From: Peronospora farinosa
Lineage: Eukaryota > Oomycota > Peronosporomycetes > Peronosporales > Peronosporaceae
Length of the DNA: 64,000 nt
Assembly: GCA_947646735.1 (NCBI GenBank)
Contig: CANTFK010000818.1
Span: forward strand, 26,124 to 90,123
Direction: 5' to 3'
Position 1 is the stretch's first letter, and every line of letters starts with the position of its first letter. Shown piece by piece: positions 43,100 to 54,674 of the stretch. Below the pieces are notes generated by a model. That model saw only the letters and a program-made list of their open reading frames with translations. It was not told where the DNA came from and ran no database searches. The position numbers were made by a program, and so were the translations under genes.

Positions 43100-43761
43100 C
43101 ATGGACTTTTTCGAGAGAGTGAAGTGTGCGGTGGACCACGATGTTCGCCTGGAGATCGCTGGCACGCCGTATCGATTATTCCCGATCGTGCATATTTCCA
43201 AGCTGAAAAGTGTAAAGTATTCCCCGACCGCCCGAAGCAGTTGTTGACGGTGAAAGAAGAAGATCGTTTTGATTTCGATGAGGCACATCTGCCGGAGGAT
43301 AGTTGGAGAGGCGACTTGGGGATAACGAGTTCGAAGTGGAGAAGATTGAAGATATGCGATCCGGCATAAAAAACTCGTTTTGGTCGGGTACATCGTCAAT
43401 TTAAGGTTTACTGGAAGGGTTATACCGATGCATCGTGGGTTGATGAAGCGGATCTAAATTGTGGAGCATTGTTGCAAGAATTTGAGCGCGAACAATCTCG
43501 CCGTAATCGTTTCGAAGTTATGCAGTCTCATGAAAAGGAAAAATATGAAGATTAGTGAATTGGTTGTTTCGCTTGTGGAGAGTGAAAATGGCTGTACAAG
43601 ATGGTTGTATAGCTGGAGGAACTAGGATATATGTGAACATGAGTGTCGATCGAAGGTCTGAAAGACCAGATCACGGCGGAAAAGGACCAAAATAAGAAGA
43701 AAATTGCAAGAACGACCAAAGGATGAAACGAAAACAGTAAAATTGTATTGAATGCTGAAAA
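43100..43761 (+). pseudogene. Chromodomain end of element C and 3' flank
   Basis: Remnants of the GPF/RLFP region and then a chromodomain (GRVHRQFKVYWKGYTDASWVDEADL, EFEREQSRRNRFEVMQSHE) ending at a TAG near 43553. The last 200 bases are non-coding and match the minus strand of F left of 55334. Confidence 0.75.
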
Positions 43762-44102
43762 TGTAACGGGGCTAGAACGTACCGTCACTAGCTTACACGT
43801 GCGCTTGAGGAAGACTCAAGCCCGAGTATTAGGTATTAAGTAAATTTAACTCTGATTTTATTTTGGTTTTAATTCGTACTAATTACGAAGATTTTAGTCG
43901 TAATAAATACGACAGTGTTCCCGCCTTTCGGGAACCACACAATTTCAGGTTGATTTATCATTGGTCCATATTGGGGACTTTAGGCCCAATAATAAACCAA
44001 TAATAAATTACCACGCTGTGCCCGCTATTCGGGCCCAGCACCTGCCTACATATGTAATTGTTTATTTGTGTTAATGCTATATGTGTAATGTAGCCCATTA
44101 CA
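43762..44102 (-). repeat. 3' LTR of element E
   Basis: TGTAACGGGG start, CCCATTACA end. The polypurine tract lies inside it at 44103-44115 (complement). Confidence 0.95.
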
Positions 44103-44115
44103 TCACCCCCTTCTC

Positions 44116-45416
44116 ATGACAGTGCTCACCAACCGTGAGCGCTCAACTGTCAAAAACTCTTCGCCCATAAACGAACAAGCAATGTCCGGAGACCCAGAAC
44201 CCAATCCAGCAGCACCCCCAAGGAACGTCAGCGGGAATGCATCAACCAGCATCATGGCGCGGCAGCTCATACCTTGGACGCTGTACGACTTGTCCGGAGC
44301 TCACGCTCCGGACTCACTGGACATGATGCGGGACTACTTCCGCCGATTCCGAAAACTGCGCGGGAAAGGTCTTGATGGAATCGAGTATGAAGCTCTACAA
44401 CGTTCTTGGTGCGCCTTCATCCAACGTTGGAATCGGATGCCAATCTTGTGACTCGACTCCACGCCCAACTCATGACGAATGGCGACGACACATCGCTGAG
44501 TGTCCACTCAGTGATCGCGAACGAAGTTGGATTGCAAAGTATGAGCGAAGTCTGAGCGAACGGGGAAGCGCAGTTATTCGTGGTGCGCCTCGCTGGCAGC
44601 ACCACTCGCGACAGCGGAGTCAATCTCCGCGGGATCATCAGCGCAGGGCAGCGACACGTCCGCTTGTCCGTCCTGCTTCGCGATTCTCTCCTCGCAATCG
44701 TGATATGTATTCACCGCGACGTTCTCGTTCACGGCGTCGTTCTCGTTCGCGACATCGTTCTCGTTCTGGTCATCGTTCCCGTTTCCGACAACGTGAATCT
44801 CCTTACCGCTCTCGTTTGTCACGAGAGCGTTCGCGTGCTCGCCCGCCTTGGAATAGTCCGACTTCGTGGCTTCATACGACAGAACCACATCTGGAACGTC
44901 ACGAAGGAGCGAGGAACGTGGTTCCCATGTATCCTGCTCGGGAGGGAATCCAAGCCAACGTACTCGGTACCTACGCACGGATGGAACCGCACGCTTATCA
45001 TGAGCCGACTGCAGTAATGGTTGTGTGAGGGTCCTCTTGACCCACAATGCGGTCTACAATCCAGCGCACCTGTCCCTCCGCATCAACAAGCGGAGGAGGG
45101 CCCTCGCGGTGGTAGAGCTGGCGTCCTGGTTGCTCAGGACGATGTTGATCAGGCCGTGAATATAGCTGCCGATGCTCGGCTGGAGGCTGAGGCTGCCAGT
45201 GAACGTGCTGCCCAGGCGGAGAAGACTTCGAGTGAGACCCGGCAGTCGAACCGTGAACTGCTCGAGCGGATAAGGATTCTGGAGCGCCAGATGCTTGGTC
45301 AGGTTCAGACGGGATCGAGACCCCGCCCCATGTCATCGGCGCGTCGAGCACGACGGGAAGGCCGTTCGACTTACGAACCCCTGAAGCCGGCGTCGGAGCC
45401 AAACCGTGAAGCGTAG
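44116..45416 (+). pseudogene. Antisense ORF of the A/D/E family, E copy
   Basis: ATG 44116 begins the conserved N-terminal domain (44116-44451). The zinc finger CQSC..HIAEC and the RS-rich part (SRSRRRSRSRHRSRSGHRSR) share a second frame to 45028. The coiled coil is in a third (45021-45416). Breaks are the 146-bp deletion (shared with A) and the one-base insertion (shared with D). Confidence 0.6.
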
Positions 45417-45744
45417 CCGGACGATATTCCTTCAGCCGCCCGACATAGAATGTCGGGTGGAGTCGCAGTGAAGAGGGGACGTCGAGTGTATAAGCGTCGC
45501 CAATTACCTTCAGAACCTTGAATGGACCGATGAAGCGTGGCGCGAGTTTACTCGCGCCCAGATTAGTGACCGCAGAATCCCTTAAACCTTCCGTCGATAA
45601 TAATACACGGTCACCTTTCTCAAACTTGCTCATGTTCTTTCGTCCATGTTTGTCAGCGTTCTCCTTCTGTAGGTCTACAGCAGTTTGTAGTGCGTCGCGT
45701 ACAAACCTGGTGATGGCTTGACGTTGGAGTATGAATTCCGACAC
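44574..45744 (-). pseudogene. Integrase tail and chromodomain of element E
   Basis: As in D, in two frames (45744-44998 and 45047-44574), with the same extra base near 45027. An additional deletion near 45748 separates it from the upstream part. Confidence 0.8.
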
Positions 45745-45914
45745 GGCATGTCATAGTCGCGCCGACTCAATCGGCGCGTAGTTGGCAGTAGGGGAACGCT
45801 TACCCGAAGACGGGTCAATCAATGTCTGCACAGTCCATCGAGCTAATGGGGACGCCACGTCTGATGGCGTCAAAATGGCCGTCTTTGCCTTGAATCGGGT
45901 TACTGCATTCGCGC

Positions 45915-48083
45915 TCAAAATACCGTGAGCTGCACTCGATCCTTGTTTATCACCTTTGTCCCCCCCCCCAGAGTGGAGCCACTAGGTGTTGTGGGTCGCC
46001 CCACGGCCAAGACAGTAGGAACACGAGGGTGACGAGCCGAATTCACAAAAAATGGCGTCAACCCTGTTGACGCGTGTACGGCGTTGTTGAGTGCGAACTC
46101 AGCGAGTGGTAAAAATGCACTCCAACTTGTAAATGACGTAGCATAACTCCGAAGAACATCTTCGAGGACTCGGTTCACGCGCTCGGTCTGTCCATCCGTT
46201 TCCGGATGGGATGCCGTCGACATCAGCAGTTTTGTCCCGAGGAGCTCGAAAAGTGATGTCCAAAATGCGGACGTAAATCGCGGATCACGGTCCGAAACAA
46301 TGTTTTCTGGAAGGCCATGATGACGGAACACCGCGTCGATGAAGTGCGCCGCGGTCTCTGCCGCGGTGACCTTAGCGTGAACAGGCACGAGATGTGTCAT
46401 CTTGCTGAATCTGTCAACAAAGATCAAGATGCCCGTTCGAGCTTGGCTATCGGGCGCAAGCCCGAAGATAAAGTCCATCGAAACTGATCTCCAGGCCTCT
46501 GCTGCAATTGGCAACGATCGCAAGGGAGCCTGTGACGATGGAGATGGCTTCACACGCTGGCATATTTCGCACGTTCGGATCCAGTTGCGTACCCACTTAT
46601 ACATGTGGGGCCAGAAGAAGTCTCGAGACACAACCGCGAAAGTCTTTTCGCGGCCTAAATGGCCGCCAGCAGGAGCATCGTGATACTCGTGAATGATTCT
46701 TGCACGCAAATTCATGTCATTGGCAATCACCGTGCGAGGAGAATCGAATTGGTCGATGCTATACAGAAGCAAATCGCCATCTAAACTGTATCGATGAATA
46801 TGGTCGCGCTTGGTACGGGATAATGCTCCCAGTGCAGCATCGCTGGGAGCACGCAGATACTCGATAATGTCTGCATAATCTGAGTCACCCTTGTACGCTG
46901 CGACGATCTCATCGAATAAACACGGCTCGGGTGTAACCCGAGTTAAGTTCAGCGATACGCACATTGCACATCGGTCATCATCGTCCTCGTCATCAGTAGC
47001 CTGGCGACTCAGAGCAGTCCGAGGATCGTAGTCGGGACGTCGTGACAAGGCGTCAGCGAGAATATTGGTCTTGCCTGGCTTGTAATGCACGACGAAGTTG
47101 TACTCAGAGAAGAATGAGAGCCATCGTGCCATCCGTTGGGACAGGTGTGGGCTCTTCATCGCTGTGCGCAGCGATGCATGATCGGTGTACAAAGCAAACG
47201 TACTTTCACCAAGGAGATGCACGCGAAACTTGATGAGTTCATAGCGCATCGCTAATTACTCCTTGTCGTGAACCGGATAGTTCTTCTCAGCTGGCTTCAT
47301 CTGTCGCGACTGATAACTCACGACTCGTTCACGGCCCTCATCATCAAATTGCATGAGGGCACAACCGATTGCAAAATCACTGGCGTCGCAAACCACGTGG
47401 AACGGCTTGGAATCGTCTGGTAGGACCAGGACTGGCGCTGACGCTAGGCTCTTCTTTACTGCTTCGAAGGCTGCTTGGTGCTCGGGACGCCACAACCACG
47501 TGGCGTCTTTCTTCAAGAGTGACGACAAAGGCTGGATAGAACCAGCATAATCCTTCGTATACTTGTGCAAATAATTAGCCAAGCCGAGCCACTGGCGCAA
47601 CTCCGTAGGGTTCTTGGATGTGGGCCAAGAACAGATGGACGACACCTTCTCTGGATCAGCTCGAACTCCCGATTTACTCACATAGCAACCTAACACCGGA
47701 ATCTCCGGTGCACAAAAGACACACTTCTTGAGATTCGCGTACAACTTGTTGTCCCGCATAACTTGAAACACTTGCTTCAGGTGTTGAAGGTGAACTTGGA
47801 CATCGTTGAGGTTGCCCTCGGCGCGACTATGGACGAAGATATCGTCAAAATAACTTGGGGCAAAGCTCCGAAGATGTCTCAACACTTGAGACACCATGCG
47901 ATTGAAAGTGGCCGGAGCGTTCTTCAACCCTTGTGGCATTATCAGCCACTCCCATAACATGCCACTCGGGGTGCTCACCGCGGTGAGTGGGATATCGCTC
48001 GGGCGCATCAAAATCTGGTAGAAGCCATCGGTCAAGTCGATGGCACTGAAGATGACACTACCTGACATGGAATTCAGCACCAT
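45915..48083 (-). pseudogene. RT, RNase H and integrase of element E
   Basis: Same protein as in D, but a TTA to TAA change (stop at 47256-47258) in the RNase [11 protein letters not shown] segment splits it into 48083-47256 and 47249-45915. Catalytic motifs SYFDDIF, SDRDPRF and [11 protein letters not shown] are intact. G10 tract at 45960-45969. Confidence 0.9.
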
Positions 48084-48806
48084 GTCCTTCCTGGGAATTG
48101 GCGTTGCGCAGGAATAGTGGCATCATTCAACTTATTGAACGCATGCACTATCCGCCAGCCTCCCGTAGCCTTCTTCACGCAGAAGGTTGGACTCGAATGT
48201 GGTGAGATACTCTCCCGCACGTGACCCGCTTTGCGGCGGCCTTCAAAGAATGCGTCAATAGCTTCGACTTGATCTCGAGGCAACGGCCACTGCCGTGTCA
48301 CACAATACTTCGACCCTGGCACGAGATCAATCTCGTGCCGAACACCGCGTTCCGCAGGAAGTTCAGCCGGGATCTTGTCCGGGAACACGTCTGCATACTC
48401 ACGAGCAATGTCGTAGACGGGGTTACCAGACTCTCGCAGGGCCTCCCATGACTGTGATGCAAACCTTTCTTCACGCGCAGACTTCGGCTCAACGCTTCGA
48501 GGACGCGCCATATGCTCCTCGTTTGCCACGGTAACCACCTCGTTGGTGATTAGACACACTTGTTCCACAGTGCCTCCCTTAAGGTCACGTAGAAAATGCT
48601 TCCAGGAAAGCCCTGGAAGACTTGTAATGGAAGACGCATTACGAGGAGGACTCTCGACCTCGATATATTGGCGCCTTTGTGGACTCCCTTCCACGTACAC
48701 GATAGCGTGGACACATTCCAACGCTAAATTCTCGGTGCTGTTGTCCCCATCGTGCTTCGAGTCACTACTCGAAGCTGGCGAACCGCAGTCAGGTGATAAA
48801 CCATCA
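48074..48806 (-). pseudogene. RT N-terminal segment of element E
   Basis: As in D and A, ending at the same one-base lesion before PIPRKD (about 48100-48110). Retains [17 protein letters not shown] like A. Confidence 0.85.
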
Positions 48807-50035
48807 CCCCCCCCCCTCTAGGCACTGGATGTCGTCATCCAAGATGCCGGAAACACTGGACGGGAGTACCCCAAACTCAACCGTCGACACTTGATGCGGG
48901 AGCTCCTGCTCGGCCGCCGTAAACCCGTGTGGGAGCCCCTGCTCAACCACAGTATGCCCATGTGGGAACCTCGGTTCGACCACAGTGGGTGATGATGGGA
49001 ACCCCGGTTCGACCATCATGCTCTCGCGTGGGGACTCCTGTCCGTCCACGTTGTACTCGTGTGGGATCCCCTGCTCGACCACAATATGCCCATGTGGGAA
49101 CCTCGGTTCGACCACAGTGGGTGATGATGGGAACCCCGGTTCGACCATCATGCTCTCGCGTGGGGACTCCTGTCCGTCTACGTCACACTCGCTGGCGAGC
49201 TCTTGCTCGTCGCCACAATGCCCTTGTGGGAGCCCCTGCTCGACCACAATAGGTGCAGATGGGAACCCCGGTTCAACCACTGCATTTACGTGCGGGAACC
49301 CCTGTTCAATCGCATTAATGACGCGCGGGAACCCCTGTTCGACCGCGTCGTCCTCGTCGTCCTCTTCGCTCTGTAGCGAGGAGTCACTGTCACTTGTGTC
49401 CCGAAGAACAGCACAAGCAGTGCAGAGAGGGCCATCGCTCGCTCTGTGCACCGCCAACGTCGTGGAATCGCGATCCACGACTGTGACGTTTGGCCAGTCA
49501 CTTGGAGATACCAAGAGATGGGTAAACACTTCACTGACATCGAACTTGCGTCGACGTCTCACTGATCTGGCTAACCAGTCGATCTGGGGCTTATAACGTG
49601 CCAACCATGGCATGCCCAGTATGCAATCGAATGCATAATTCATCGCGATCACCAAGAAATCATCATTACTGCGAAAGCCATCAAACGTATACGGCAACGA
49701 CACTTCGCGCCGCGATACGCGGTGTGGTTTCCCGTCATCCAACTTGACGACGACTTGGCCAGGTCCCTCACGGACCTGAATGCTGGGAGGCAGCATCGAC
49801 AAACAAAATTCACGAAAGAAATTGTTTGTTGCTCCTGAGTCCAGGAGTGCTCGCAGAGGTCGCCGGACGCCGGCGACATGTAAACTGACTATAATCAGAC
49901 GTGAATCACCACTCGTAGTGGTGGCATTTAACCGTGCGCGTAGCGCAGGAGGACTGGAAGGTTGGGCTGCCACCGGGGGACCCGGACCTCCGTTCCAACC
50001 AGTAGGGCGCCCTGCACCTACTGGTCCCGACCGTT
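48804..50035 (-). CDS. Protease and repeat linker of element E, read by -1 frameshift
   Basis: Protease active site [11 protein letters not shown] and [12 protein letters not shown], followed by the same VEPGFP/VEQGLP repeat linker as D. It is entered at the slippery site 50033-50039 and ends after a G10 tract (48807-48816). No stop between slip site and tract. Confidence 0.8.
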
Positions 50036-50039
50036 TTTT
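49997..50039 (-). promoter_or_regulatory. -1 ribosomal frameshift signal between gag and protease (element E)
   Basis: Minus-strand A AAA AAC (50033-50039), 7-nt spacer and 9-bp stem, identical to D. Confidence 0.8.
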
Positions 50040-51067
50040 GGACGTGCGGCCGGTACAGCACCCTCATGATGGGCGTCCACTACTTGCACCGATAATGGGG
50101 CTGGCGCACGGCACTCTGCCGCGCGATGTCCTGGCTTGCGACAACGAAAGAAAACCATTGGACGCCCGATGCGAGCGTCACCTTTATGATGAAAGACACG
50201 TCGCCGGTCACCCGACGACTCAATAACGTCGATCTCCATAGGTTTTGGACCAGAAGGCCGGGGAACGCTGACGACCGAGGGTTTGGCATATGCCTTTGTG
50301 ACCCTAAAGTCTTCACGGAGTGCGATGGCAAATGCCTCCTCCAATGTGGCAGGCTCGGCGCGCTCCAGCGAAAAGCGGGTCTGCCCCTCACGCATACCAT
50401 CCACAAAGACATTCACCTGTGTGTACATGTCCATGGGGTGCGTGATAATACACGACGCCAGATGCCTAGCCATCTGTACGTAGTCGCGCATCGCCATTTT
50501 ACCCTGTCGCATCGACAGGAATCTTGATCGCACCAGTTTCTCCTCTTGTGGTGGCTCGAAGGCAAGACGGAGATCGTCCTGGATGGTATCCAAGGTGGGA
50601 AATGCGTGCTCGTCCACAACGAGTTTACCAAGGGCCCACTCCTTGGCCTTCCCGGTGAGGCGGGAAAGAAGAAAGTTAACCTTCGCCTGTGGAGCCTCAA
50701 GAAGTCTCGAGGCGATGGCGATATCAACTTCTCGGAACCACCGATTCAGTGATAACCGGTCCTTACCTTCTCCAGAGTAGGAGGATGTTTCCATCTTCAC
50801 GGCCTCATTACGTGAAGGGCGCGAGGGAGTTAAGCCTCGCCGGTTGGATTCGGCGAGCTCGCGTGCCATAAACTCATGTATGGCGAGACGTTGCGCGTCA
50901 GGGGTCGCTGATCTCATCAACGACGCGACGAATGCCTCTCCCGATATCGCCGCGAGGCGATTAAGGGCATCCCACTCAACACCAGTAAGATGGGGGAAGG
51001 TCGCGTGCTCCAGAAATAAATCTGGAGCGTCAAAGTACGACGATTCGCTCATCCCAAACTCGGGCAT
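50018..51067 (-). CDS. Gag of element E
   Basis: Open 349-residue ORF, almost identical to that of D, including the Cys to Phe change in the zinc knuckle (complement of 50150-50152). It begins 26 bases inside the 5' LTR. Confidence 0.9.
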   Translation of the reverse strand: MPEFGMSESSYFDAPDLFLEHATFPHLTGVEWDALNRLAAISGEAFVASLMRSATPDAQRLAIHEFMARELAESNRRGLTPSRPSRNEAVKMETSSYSGEGKDRLSLNRWFREVDIAIASRLLEAPQAKVNFLLSRLTGKAKEWALGKLVVDEHAFPTLDTIQDDLRLAFEPPQEEKLVRSRFLSMRQGKMAMRDYVQMARHLASCIITHPMDMYTQVNVFVDGMREGQTRFSLERAEPATLEEAFAIALREDFRVTKAYAKPSVVSVPRPSGPKPMEIDVIESSGDRRRVFHHKGDARIGRPMVFFRCRKPGHRAAECRAPAPLSVQVVDAHHEGAVPAARPKNGRDQ

Positions 51068-51072
51068 AGGAA

Positions 51073-51091
51073 GGATTACAAAGTGCTACCA
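51073..51091 (-). other. Primer-binding site of element E
   Basis: Minus strand TGGTAGCACTTTGTAATCC, two bases from the LTR. Confidence 0.7.
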
Positions 51092-51093
51092 GG

Positions 51094-51435
51094 TGTAACG
51101 GGGCTAGAACGTACCGTCACTGGCTTACACGTGCGCTTGAGGAAGACTCAAGCCCGAGTATTAGGTATTAAGTAAATTTAGCTCTGATTTTTATTTTGGT
51201 TTTAATTCGTACTAATTACGAAGATTTTAGTCGTAATAAATACGACAGTGTTCCCGCCTTTCGGGAACCACACAATTTCAGGTTGATTTATCATTGGTCC
51301 ATATTGGGGACTTTAGGCCCAATAATAAACCAATAATAAATTACCACGCTGTGCCCGCTATTCGGGCCCAGCACCTGCCTACATATGTAATTGTTTATTT
51401 GTGTTAATGCTATATGTGTAATGTAGCCCATTACA
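51094..51435 (-). repeat. 5' LTR of element E
   Basis: 342 bp, followed by the GAAAA target duplication. Confidence 0.95.
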
Positions 51436-51865
51436 GAAAAAGTGAAATCGGATCGGGAAGTGCTACTCCAGATCGGATCGCGAGAAGTCACTTTGGAAAA
51501 AACTTACCGACCAGACTAGGGATCAGCGATCCCGGGTGATCTTCAATCGAAGTTCGATACTGATTTCTTCACGGCTCGGCAGAGTCCAACATCGATAGCG
51601 CGGTAGCTACGTTAGGGATATCCCTCTTCTCACACTTCAGACCAGGATACTTCTGCGTACACAGGAAAGTGGAGGAAGTATGGATCCAACAAAATGTCCA
51701 GATCACAGTGACCTTCGATCATCCCTTGGAGAATAACGCGAAGAATAGTCTTCCAGCGGGGTCCAGATCTCGATCAACGCTGTTTGCGTTGCTGACAAAA
51801 TTGCGCCAGCTCTGGATATTCCTTCCGATGATCACTGAGATATACAGGAAGTGGGTTGCCTCTCA
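51436..51865 (+). other. 3' non-pol region of element C, truncated
   Basis: Continues from 43761. The KWVASH-coding stretch near 51850 matches the minus strand of F at about 54709-54740, so the piece lies between chromodomain and antisense ORF in the intact lineage. It ends where homology to G begins on the other strand. Confidence 0.65.
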
Positions 51866-52332
51866 CAAGGCTTGCCGATGTCGATCTTCATATTCGAGAT
51901 AAATCGTTGCCAAATTTTTAAACAACCGGTCAGAGGGAAAGAGATGGGAGCAATCGGCCGACGAGTGACGTTCCACGGTTTCTGATCGTAAAGCGCAGTA
52001 ACTTGTGCCGGGGTGATCAGTCGGGGAATCCACTCAGAATCAAGAAGAGATTTGGGATTGGCTTGAGGGGTGAAGATATACCCTCTCGGTCGGGACAAGT
52101 GTCGATAGAAGAACTCTTCTCCCAATTCGGCAACACTGGTCAGACTGACCCGTCGGGCGGACCATGGAGCGACCTGAGTTGACGATCTGGGCTTTCGCTC
52201 ACGATATCCTGGGATCCATGCATCACGTAATTGGAGATCAGGCAGATCGGCGTATTGAGCGGGAGTGAGCAACGTGTGTATATGTGGTGGAGCGGGATTC
52301 GCAAAATTGCTGATGCGATCCCAACTCTTCAC
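51832..52332 (-). pseudogene. Leader ORF of element G (WIPGYR family), truncated
   Basis: Minus-strand frame directly after the LTR/leader region. It has LRDAWIPGYRERKPRSS, VAPWSARRVSL, SRPRGYIFTPQ and LITPAQVTALYDQKPWNV. It aligns with the ORF at 63492-63872 near the 5' side of element F, so it is a conserved N-terminal protein or domain of this lineage. Homology stops near 51865, where the sequence joins element C; the last residues are from C. Function unknown; no known domain recognised. Confidence 0.6.
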
Positions 52333-53577
52333 TGGCGCCCGGACAACCGACTATCGGAGAGGGTACTCCGTTTCCGTGTAAAGCAATTCCTTCCTACCCG
52401 TCCGTAGGGCGGGTAGCACTCTTCTCGGTGGACTTGAGTTGATGCTGAACTTGACCGTGGTTGGGATTGGTTGGGGTTTCGATCACGCGCAAATCTTCAC
52501 GAGATCGAGGGTTACTTGGGGGGCTCTATATGAGTCGCCCTGATCTCTCCTGAGATCGCCTTGTCCAAAAATGTAGATGCTTGATCCACTTGACCTTCTG
52601 ATTACTTGAGCCGTCTCGCGATCTTGTGCCTTGTCCTTTACGTGATACTGCGTCCAATCGCAGGCGAAGCTTGTTTGTGAGAGGTTTTGTAATTCCTGGT
52701 CAAACAATCCAGGAATATTACTTGTAGGTACTGGTGGCAGAAGCTCTTGATCGTCGGGGGGCCAAAAATTTTCCCACCCGGAAGAGAAGTCCGCGTGCGT
52801 AGTTCGAAGTAAAAGAAACTATGTTTAATGTTAACCAATCAAATACCCAAAACCTATGATCTTGCCTATCGGTAGCCCAGGATCTACTGCCGCGTGTCGC
52901 CTTCTTGGAAATAAATCAGACTTGCTATGTGGTCCACTTCAAATACTGTATCGATCCATTTTTGTCGATCCAGTTTTGTCGACCCAGTTTTGTCGATCCG
53001 GTTTTGTCGATCCAATTTGTCGATCCAGTTTTGTCGATCCAGTTTTGTCGATCCGATATCGTCGATCCGGTTTTGTCGATCCGATATCGTCGATCCGGTT
53101 TTGTCGATCCGATATCGTCGATCCGGTTTTGTCGATCCGGTTTTGTCGATCCGATATCGTCGATCCGGTTTTGTCGATCCGATATCGTCTATCCGGTTTC
53201 GTCGATCCAGTTTTGTCGATCCTGTTTCTGGATCGAGGTTGCGTATCGATCTGTAACTGGTTACGCTTTGCGATCTACTTTCTGGATAGAGGTTACGATC
53301 CGATCATCCTGGATCGCGACTGTGGTGTGTGGTCCACACCCAATACTCTTTGGATCCATATTCTTTTGTGTTCTTGACACCGTTACTCCCTCTTCCAACC
53401 ATCTCGCATGCCTTATTGACCAATCGGAGCGCAGGATTGTGGATCGACGATATTTCTTTGATCGATCCCTTACAAATTATCCGATCGCTTTACCACAGCC
53501 GTCCTCTGCACTGAGTTCCAGCATACAGTGCTGGTGATCCGTGCATCCATTAATTTGATTGTCTTTTTTGTTTAATT
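52333..53577 (-). repeat. LTR region shared by elements F (3' side) and G (5' side)
   Basis: On the minus strand it follows F's 3' end and precedes the G leader ORF. The part 52880-52300 is homologous to the C leader at 27.1-27.7 kb. Exact LTR ends were not found. The central part is a GATC-rich tandem array. Confidence 0.55.
52951..53222. repeat. Tandem array of GTCGATCCG-type units
   Basis: About 18 units alternate TTTTGTCGATCC(G/A)G and ATATCGTCGATCCG, 14-17 bp each. The three open plus frames across it are translations of the array, not genes. Confidence 0.9.
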
Positions 53578-53589
53578 CTTGTGCCCATC

Positions 53590-54674
53590 ATGTCTTCGTC
53601 TCCTCAGAATGTTACGTCCCCAACCATTTCCACCGATACGACCGTTGATCCTAATGACCCGGTGATTTCATCATTTTTTCCAAATCTTGGATCATCCAAT
53701 CTTCCAATTATGACGTCGGTCCCATTAGACGTTACCCGTACCAGCTTCCCTTCTAGCCAATCTCCAACATCATGTAACAGTCGAGTCACGCCCCTTCCAT
53801 TGGTGGATCGATCCACTTTGAAGACCCAGATCGACAATCTCTTCGATTGTCTGGAAAGTCGACTCGATCCGTACGTACAGGATAACTACGATTTGTTTCG
53901 CGAAATTTTACGCTTCCAAGAGACTCGGTGCGATCGTTTGGAAAAGGAGATCCAACATGATCGGGAATCGGCAAAGTCTTTCGTGGAATACGCCAACGAA
54001 AAATATAACTCCCTGCGCCACGAACTTGAGGATGCCAATAAGTTGGCGGACGATTACCGCGAAAAAATTGGGATAAGCAGAAGATTACTGCCAAGAAATC
54101 TCGGACTTACGATCTTCTCTTCTTAAAGCGACTGCAGCCCGGCATAGAGACCAAGAGAAATTCCAGTTCCAACTAGCTGCCATCGAGAACAAGCTGGCCG
54201 ATGTTATCGCTGCAACGAAAGTTGCCGAAGATCGAGCCTCCCAAGCCATCGCTTCCGAGAATAAATTGTAAGCTCGTCTCTCCAAATCAAACGGAACAGG
54301 AATCGCGCAGCGTATGCAAACTCGCTCAAATCGAGCGTGATCAGTTGGCGCAGAAATTGGTCGATCGAGAAAACGAGCGCAATCAGCTAGCGCGGACGTT
54401 ATCCGATAAAGAAAAAGAACGCGATCAAGCTCTCCGCGCTCGAGACTCTCTCGTTGCTCGCTTGACCGATTTGCTTTCTGGTGCCGGATGTTCGGCTTCC
54501 CCCTCGTTACCCACTAAGATTTCTTCTGAGACGTTTCCTCAACGGATCAAACGTCTGCACCAGATAACTACCCCAGATAAGACAATCTCAAAGCGGTCAC
54601 ACGGTGCTACTACGTCCCCGAGTTCACCGCCCACTCCCTCTCGTGCCGGCAAACCAGTTGGTACTCAGAATTGA
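53590..54674 (+). pseudogene. Antisense ORF of element F (coiled coil)
   Basis: Plus-strand coding region opposite to F pol, beginning just inside the 3' LTR side at ATG 53590 (MSSSPQNVTS). A P/S/T-rich start is followed by a helical part (LKTQIDNLFDCLESRLDPYV, RCDRLEKEIQHDRESAK), and long coiled coils in three successive frames: to about 54080; 54085-54270 with KATAARHRDQEKFQFQLAAI; and 54290-54674 with ERDQLAQKLVDRENERNQLA and DKEKERDQALRARDSL. Frameshifts and a TAA separate them. The heptad character persists across the shifts, which argues for a once-intact protein. No similarity to the A or B antisense proteins was seen. Confidence 0.5.

Larger units (their letters stand above)
43762..51435 (-). 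mobile_element. Gypsy element E (family A), inserted downstream of the element C chromodomain
   Basis: LTRs 43762-44102 (341 bp) and 51094-51435 (342 bp) differ by about two substitutions and one T. Target duplication GAAAA (43757-43761 and 51436-51440) is perfect. Nearly identical to D, in opposite orientation. It shares D's lost zinc ligand, G10 tracts and chromodomain insertion, and adds its own nonsense change in RNase H and a deletion near 45748. Confidence 0.95.
25938..51865 (+). mobile_element. Gypsy element C (GATC-rich lineage), split by D and E, 3' end lost
   Basis: Plus-strand element with gag, protease and RT (27.7-32.3 kb), then RT/RNase H, integrase and chromodomain (40.1-43.6 kb) after insertion D, then 3' non-pol sequence (51436-51865) after insertion E. 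The leader around 27.1-27.7 kb is homologous to the minus strand at 52.3-52.9 kb. The 3' part stops at about 51865 against inverted sequence. All ORFs carry frameshifts or stops. The left boundary is uncertain (25.9-26.8 kb). Confidence 0.85.

Noticed and set aside
44580..45017. Hydrophobic plus ORF (LVHGVVLVRDIVLVLVIVPV) in element E
   Set aside because: Third-frame shadow of the N/D/E repeat region of pol and of the RS-rich antisense frame.
52951..53222. CRISPR-like regular array
   Set aside because: Units are contiguous without unique spacers and the context is a eukaryotic retrotransposon.
52905..53537. Three overlapping plus ORFs with FVDP/SSIRFCRS repeats
   Set aside because: They are translations of a short tandem array open in several frames, not proteins.
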